From Synergistales bacterium (GTDB lineage: Bacteria; Synergistota; Synergistia; Synergistales; Aminithiophilaceae): DNA of 64,000 bases. Position numbers and translations under genes: made by a program. Where the stretch lies: NCBI GenBank assembly GCA_018433595.1, contig JAHDQY010000046.1:1-64000 (forward strand), read 5' to 3'. The notes under the pieces were generated by a model that saw only the letters and a program-made list of their open reading frames with translations, ran no database searches and was not told the origin of the DNA. Shown here piece after piece: positions 60,542 through 64,000 of this stretch (positions are counted from its first letter, which is position 1; every line of letters begins with the position of its first letter).

Positions 60542-62719
60542 ATGGAAGAGCGGAGAAAGGTGGAGGTTCCCGCCAACGCCGTACCCATTCTTGAGCAGCG
60601 CTATCTGCGCAAGGATGAGGAAGGACAAGTCGTTGAGACGGTGGAGGAGATGTTCTGGCGCGTGGCCGAGGCCGTGGCCGAGGCGGAGGCCCGCTGGGGC
60701 GTCGCCCCTGAAGTCTGGGCCGAACGCTTCTACGACATGATGGCCCGCCTCGATTTTCTGCCGAACTCACCGACGCTGATGAACGCCGGAACGCTCAGGG
60801 GACAGCTCTCGGCCTGTTTTGTCCTTCCCGTCGGCGACAGCATGGAAGAGATCTTTGACGCCTTGAAATGGACGGCCCTTGTCCACAAATCGGGCGGGGG
60901 AACGGGGTTCAATTTCTCCGGCCTGCGTCCCGCCGGCGACGTGGTGCGAAGCACCCGCGGCGTCGCCTCGGGGCCCGTCTCCTTCATGGAGCTTTTCGAC
61001 GGCTGCACCGAGGTGGTCAAGCAGGGAGGCATGAGGCGGGGCGCCAATATGGGGATCCTTGACTGCGATCATCCTGACCTCCTCGATTTCCTACAGGCCA
61101 AGACCCGTGAGGGGCGCCTGGCCAACTTCAACATTTCCGTGGCCTGCTCCGACGCCTTCATGGAGGCTCTTGAGGCCGACGAGGAGTGGGCGCTGATCAA
61201 CAGGAGGACCGGTGAGATCGTCAAGGCGCTTCCGGCCCGTGAAATTTTCGACCTTCTCGTCGAGAGCGCCTGGGCTACGGGAGATCCCGGCCTCGTCTTC
61301 TCCGACCGACTCGAAGCCGATAATCCCACGCCCAGGGTGGGGCGCATCACGGCCACCAACCCCTGCGGCGAGCAGCCGCTGCTTCCTTTCGAAAGCTGCA
61401 ATCTCGGATCGATCAATCTGCTCCACATGATCGAAGGCGGCGACTTCGACTGGAAGCAGCTGGAACGGACGGTCCGCCTGGCCGTGCGTTTTCTCGACGA
61501 CGTCATCGAAATCAACGGCTTCCCGCTTCCCCAGATCGCCGAGCTTTCACGGGGCAACCGCAAGATCGGCCTGGGAGTCATGGGCTGGGCCGAAGCCCTC
61601 TTCCGGTTGGGGTTGCCCTACGACAGCGAAGAGGCCCTTCGGGCGGCGGAGAAACTGATGGGCTTCATCAATTCCGTCGGCCAAGAGGAGAGCCGTCTTC
61701 TGGCCGAAGAGCGCGGTGTCTTTCCCAACTGGGAGGGGAGCCGGTGGCAGGAGAAGGGGATTCCGCTGAGAAACGCCACGGTGACGACGATCGCGCCGAC
61801 GGGGACGATCGCCCTCATCTGCGGCTGCTCCAGCGGTATCGAGCCGGTCTTCGCCCTGGCCTATCGCCGCAAGGTCTTCGATGATCAGGTGCTGACCTAC
61901 GTCAACGTCATCCTTACAGAAGAGCTTCAGCGTCGGGGTCTCTACGACGACGAGCTGGCCCGACGCATCGCCGAGTCGGGATCGCTGGAGGGACTGGGGC
62001 TTCCCGAAGACCTGACGCGCCGTTTCGTGACATCTCACGAGATCCGGCCTCAGTGGCACGTCCGGATGCAGGCGGCCTTTCAGCGGCATACCGACAACGC
62101 CGTCTCCAAGACGATCAACCTTCCTCACGAAGCCTCCATCGACGATGTGGCCGCCGCCTTTCTCCTGGCCTATCAGGAGGGCTGCAAGGGGATCACCGTC
62201 TATCGGGACCGCTGCAAGGCCTCTCAGATCCTTTACCGCGGAGAGGAGAAGGGACGTGAGTCGGGGAAGGAAAAAGGAAAACGCGGTCCGGCCGGTCGGC
62301 CCGGCGTGCTCCGGGGCACGACGGTGAAGATCATGACCTCCTTCGGAAATCTCTATCTCACCGTCAACGAACTCGACGGGAAGCCCTTCGAGGTCTTCGC
62401 CACCCTGGGGAAATCGGGGAAGGATACGATGGCCCACACGGAGGCTCTGGGCCGGCTCATTTCCCTTGCCCTCCGCAGTGGCGTCTCGTCCCGTCAGATC
62501 GTCGAACAGCTCAAGGGGATCGGTGGCAGCCAGCCCGTCTGGGAGAGTGACGGCGTGATCCTCAGTTTGCCCGATGCCGTCGCCAGGGGGCTCGAACGGG
62601 CGTTGGGGGAGTCGTTCAGCGACTCCTCCCGGGAGATGTGCCCCTCCTGCGGAGCACCCCTTGTCGCCGCCGAGGGCTGCCTGAAGTGCGAAAGGTGCGG
62701 CTACTCCAAATGCGGCTGA
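60542..62719 (+). CDS. nrdJ: Adenosylcobalamin-dependent (class II) ribonucleotide reductase
   Basis: 725 residues. Catalytic barrel motifs: SACFVLPV with the first redox Cys, KSGGGTGFNFSGLRP, NPCGEQPLLPFESCNLGSINL (active-site thiyl Cys), and PTGTIALICGCSSGIEP. The C-terminal region after about 560 has two further parts, ending in a zinc-ribbon-like CPSCGAPL...CLKCERCGYSKCG, common in NrdJ. Reduces ribonucleotides using B12 radicals, with no oxygen need. Start: ATG 60542 after GGAGGAGG. NrdR is encoded at 14721. Confidence 0.96.
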   Translation: MEERRKVEVPANAVPILEQRYLRKDEEGQVVETVEEMFWRVAEAVAEAEARWGVAPEVWAERFYDMMARLDFLPNSPTLMNAGTLRGQLSACFVLPVGDSMEEIFDALKWTALVHKSGGGTGFNFSGLRPAGDVVRSTRGVASGPVSFMELFDGCTEVVKQGGMRRGANMGILDCDHPDLLDFLQAKTREGRLANFNISVACSDAFMEALEADEEWALINRRTGEIVKALPAREIFDLLVESAWATGDPGLVFSDRLEADNPTPRVGRITATNPCGEQPLLPFESCNLGSINLLHMIEGGDFDWKQLERTVRLAVRFLDDVIEINGFPLPQIAELSRGNRKIGLGVMGWAEALFRLGLPYDSEEALRAAEKLMGFINSVGQEESRLLAEERGVFPNWEGSRWQEKGIPLRNATVTTIAPTGTIALICGCSSGIEPVFALAYRRKVFDDQVLTYVNVILTEELQRRGLYDDELARRIAESGSLEGLGLPEDLTRRFVTSHEIRPQWHVRMQAAFQRHTDNAVSKTINLPHEASIDDVAAAFLLAYQEGCKGITVYRDRCKASQILYRGEEKGRESGKEKGKRGPAGRPGVLRGTTVKIMTSFGNLYLTVNELDGKPFEVFATLGKSGKDTMAHTEALGRLISLALRSGVSSRQIVEQLKGIGGSQPVWESDGVILSLPDAVARGLERALGESFSDSSREMCPSCGAPLVAAEGCLKCERCGYSKCG

Positions 62720-62745
62720 CTTCCCGTTAGAGAGGAACGCTTGAG

Positions 62746-63672
62746 ATGATCCTGCCCCGGAAGGGACGCGACGTCGTCTCCTTTATCATCGCCCTTGCCA
62801 TCGTCGGTTGCGGTGCCTGGTTCCTTGTGGCCTGGTGGGATCATTTTCAGGAAAGGCATCAGTCTCTCGTCCAGTCCCGCCCCTATGTCTATCACAACGA
62901 TGTCCCCTTCAAGGCGGCTCTTCTCTGGGAGGAAAAGGTCCTCATCTCTCCCATCGACGGGAAAGTGTCTTTACCGGGCGGCATCGCCCCAAGGCGGGTT
63001 GCCAAGGGAGACCTCGTCGCCGTCGTGACCGGAGGCGAAGGGTCCCGGCGCCTCTTTGCCCCCAGCCCCGGCTATTTCGCCGCCTCTGTGGACGGGAACG
63101 AGGGCAAATGGCGTTACGCCGACCTCTGGCTTGATGAAAAACCCTTGCCTGACCCGGGGCGGAAGGCCAATATAGCTGAAGGGACGATTCTCCGGAAAGG
63201 CGACCCGCTGGGTGTTTTCATCCCTCAGCCGCAGGAGCTGCGGGCCATCGGGTACGTCGATCGTCTCCCTTCCGTGGAAGCCGACATGGGGCGAGGCTTC
63301 ATCCGGCTTCGTCTGCGGGAGACGGACCTCCCCTTTCGCGCGACGTTGAGGGTGTCACGGGATCTCGGACCCCGCTTCAAGGTCTACCTTACGCTGCCTC
63401 TCTTTCCCAGCGATTTCCTCAAAGAGAGGATCCGAACCTTCATCCTCTCCGGTGAGGAGAGAATCGGCGTCGTCCTGCCCGAGGCGGCCGTCGTCCTTCG
63501 CCAGGGGAAACAGGGCGTTTTCGTCGTCCAGGGGCAGACCGTCTCGTTCCGTGAAGTGCAGGGGCTTCCCGTTCCGGGAAAGCAGTTCCTTGTCGTCGAA
63601 GGCCTACGGGCCGGAGAGGTTGTCGTCGCTCGTGGAGGGCGTGCGAAGGAGGGTAAAATCCGATTATGGTAG
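62746..63672 (+). CDS. HlyD-family periplasmic adaptor-like protein
   Basis: 308 residues. One N-terminal membrane helix (about 11-31, SFIIALAIVGCGAWFLVAWW). Residues about 60-100 look like a barrel-sandwich/lipoyl hairpin (SPIDGKVSLPGGIAPRRVAKGD), and 240-305 like the HlyD C-terminal domain (LPEAAVVLRQGKQGVFVV, VEGLRAGEVVVARG). Usual partners (inner-membrane pump, TolC) are not in the window, so a transport role is uncertain. It overlaps yggS by 7 nt. Confidence 0.7.
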   Translation: MILPRKGRDVVSFIIALAIVGCGAWFLVAWWDHFQERHQSLVQSRPYVYHNDVPFKAALLWEEKVLISPIDGKVSLPGGIAPRRVAKGDLVAVVTGGEGSRRLFAPSPGYFAASVDGNEGKWRYADLWLDEKPLPDPGRKANIAEGTILRKGDPLGVFIPQPQELRAIGYVDRLPSVEADMGRGFIRLRLRETDLPFRATLRVSRDLGPRFKVYLTLPLFPSDFLKERIRTFILSGEERIGVVLPEAAVVLRQGKQGVFVVQGQTVSFREVQGLPVPGKQFLVVEGLRAGEVVVARGGRAKEGKIRLW

Positions 63673-64000
63673 AGGGAGCGCGGGAGCGCGTGGCGTCGAT
63701 CCGGGCTGCGATCAAAGAGGCGGCCCGTCGTTCGGGGCGGAAGAGTGGGGACGTCGCCTTGCTGGCCGTCTCGAAAACGCATTCCGTCGAGGCGATGCGG
63801 GAGCTTCTGGCCGGGCCCGTCGACGGGTTCGGAGAGAACCGCGTTCAGGAGGCTCAGACGAAGCGTGCCCTTTGGCCTGACGGCGGTGGCCTGCCCTGGC
63901 GGATGATCGGCCATCTTCAGAGGAACAAGGTCCGCAAGGCCCTTGAGATATTCGACTCCGTCGACAGTCTCGACAGCGTTGATCTGGCCCTCTCCCTGGA
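63666..64000 (+). CDS. YggS-family PLP-binding protein (partial, continues past right edge)
   Basis: The first 111 residues of a PLP homeostasis protein (PROSC/YggS). Lys in LLAVSKTHSVEAM is the PLP-binding Lys; GFGENRVQEA and WRMIGHLQRNKVR are family motifs. Start: ATG 63666 inside the ATGGTAG at the end of the HlyD-like gene. Broken only by the window edge. Confidence 0.93.
   Translation, partial: MVEGARERVASIRAAIKEAARRSGRKSGDVALLAVSKTHSVEAMRELLAGPVDGFGENRVQEAQTKRALWPDGGGLPWRMIGHLQRNKVRKALEIFDSVDSLDSVDLALSL

Overview
The window looks like a stretch of chromosome from a GC-rich, amino-acid-fermenting member of the Synergistota (Synergistetes). The evidence is a diderm type II secretion locus, a branched-chain amino acid ABC transporter, class II (B12-dependent) ribonucleotide reductase, type III glutamine synthetase, and above all two secreted proteases ending in a Gly-Gly-Cys / hydrophobic / Arg tail that matches the lineage-specific Synergist-CTERM sorting signal. 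This is a lineage inference from gene content; no species can be named.

Layout. 1-3400: the end of an IS110-type transposase beside REP-like hairpins, a secreted unknown protein, a CoA-disulfide/persulfide-reductase-like flavoprotein behind a CsoR/CstR-like operator, and a histidine phosphatase. 3346-14700: a CIRCE-controlled heat-shock and translation cluster: hrcA-grpE-dnaK-dnaJ, prmA-rsmE-mtaB, a second divergent Hsp70 with its own J-protein, then HIT-rpsU-yqeY. 14721-19963: nrdR and the livJHMGF transporter operon, followed by pgsA and an M20 peptidase. 21898-26384: a leftward accessory block in which a chagasin-type cysteine-protease inhibitor fused to a CarboxypepD_reg-like domain precedes two tandem papain-family (C1) proteases. 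26547-34392: MFS transporter, secA, a secreted protein, argS and an FtsB/DivIC-like protein. 34404-39451: rpsF-ssb-rpsR-yybS-rplI-dnaB-parB. 39438-51875: an O-antigen-ligase-like membrane protein and a type II secretion operon (J-K-L-M-N-C-I-D-E-F-G-H, prepilin peptidase not present). 51891-58479: leftward genes for a 12-TM LuxR-type regulator, type III glutamine synthetase, a lysine exporter LysO split in two, an NADPH-FMN-reductase-like protein and an arginase/formimidoylglutamase-family enzyme. 58508-64000: a small ORF coupled to an RlmI-like methyltransferase, a HAD phosphatase, nrdJ, an HlyD-like adaptor and the start of yggS.

How the genes fit together. Most of the window is housekeeping and runs in tight operons, with 1-26 nt overlaps at many junctions, which implies translational coupling. 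The most distinctive parts are the inhibitor-plus-two-proteases cluster, whose products all carry signal peptides and could use the type II system encoded 15 kb away; the second Hsp70/J pair embedded among rRNA/tRNA modification genes under CIRCE control; the CstR-like operator overlapping the promoter of a single-cysteine flavoprotein; and a previously easy-to-miss 34-codon ORF upstream of the RlmI-like gene. No tRNA, rRNA, CRISPR array or complete mobile element was seen.
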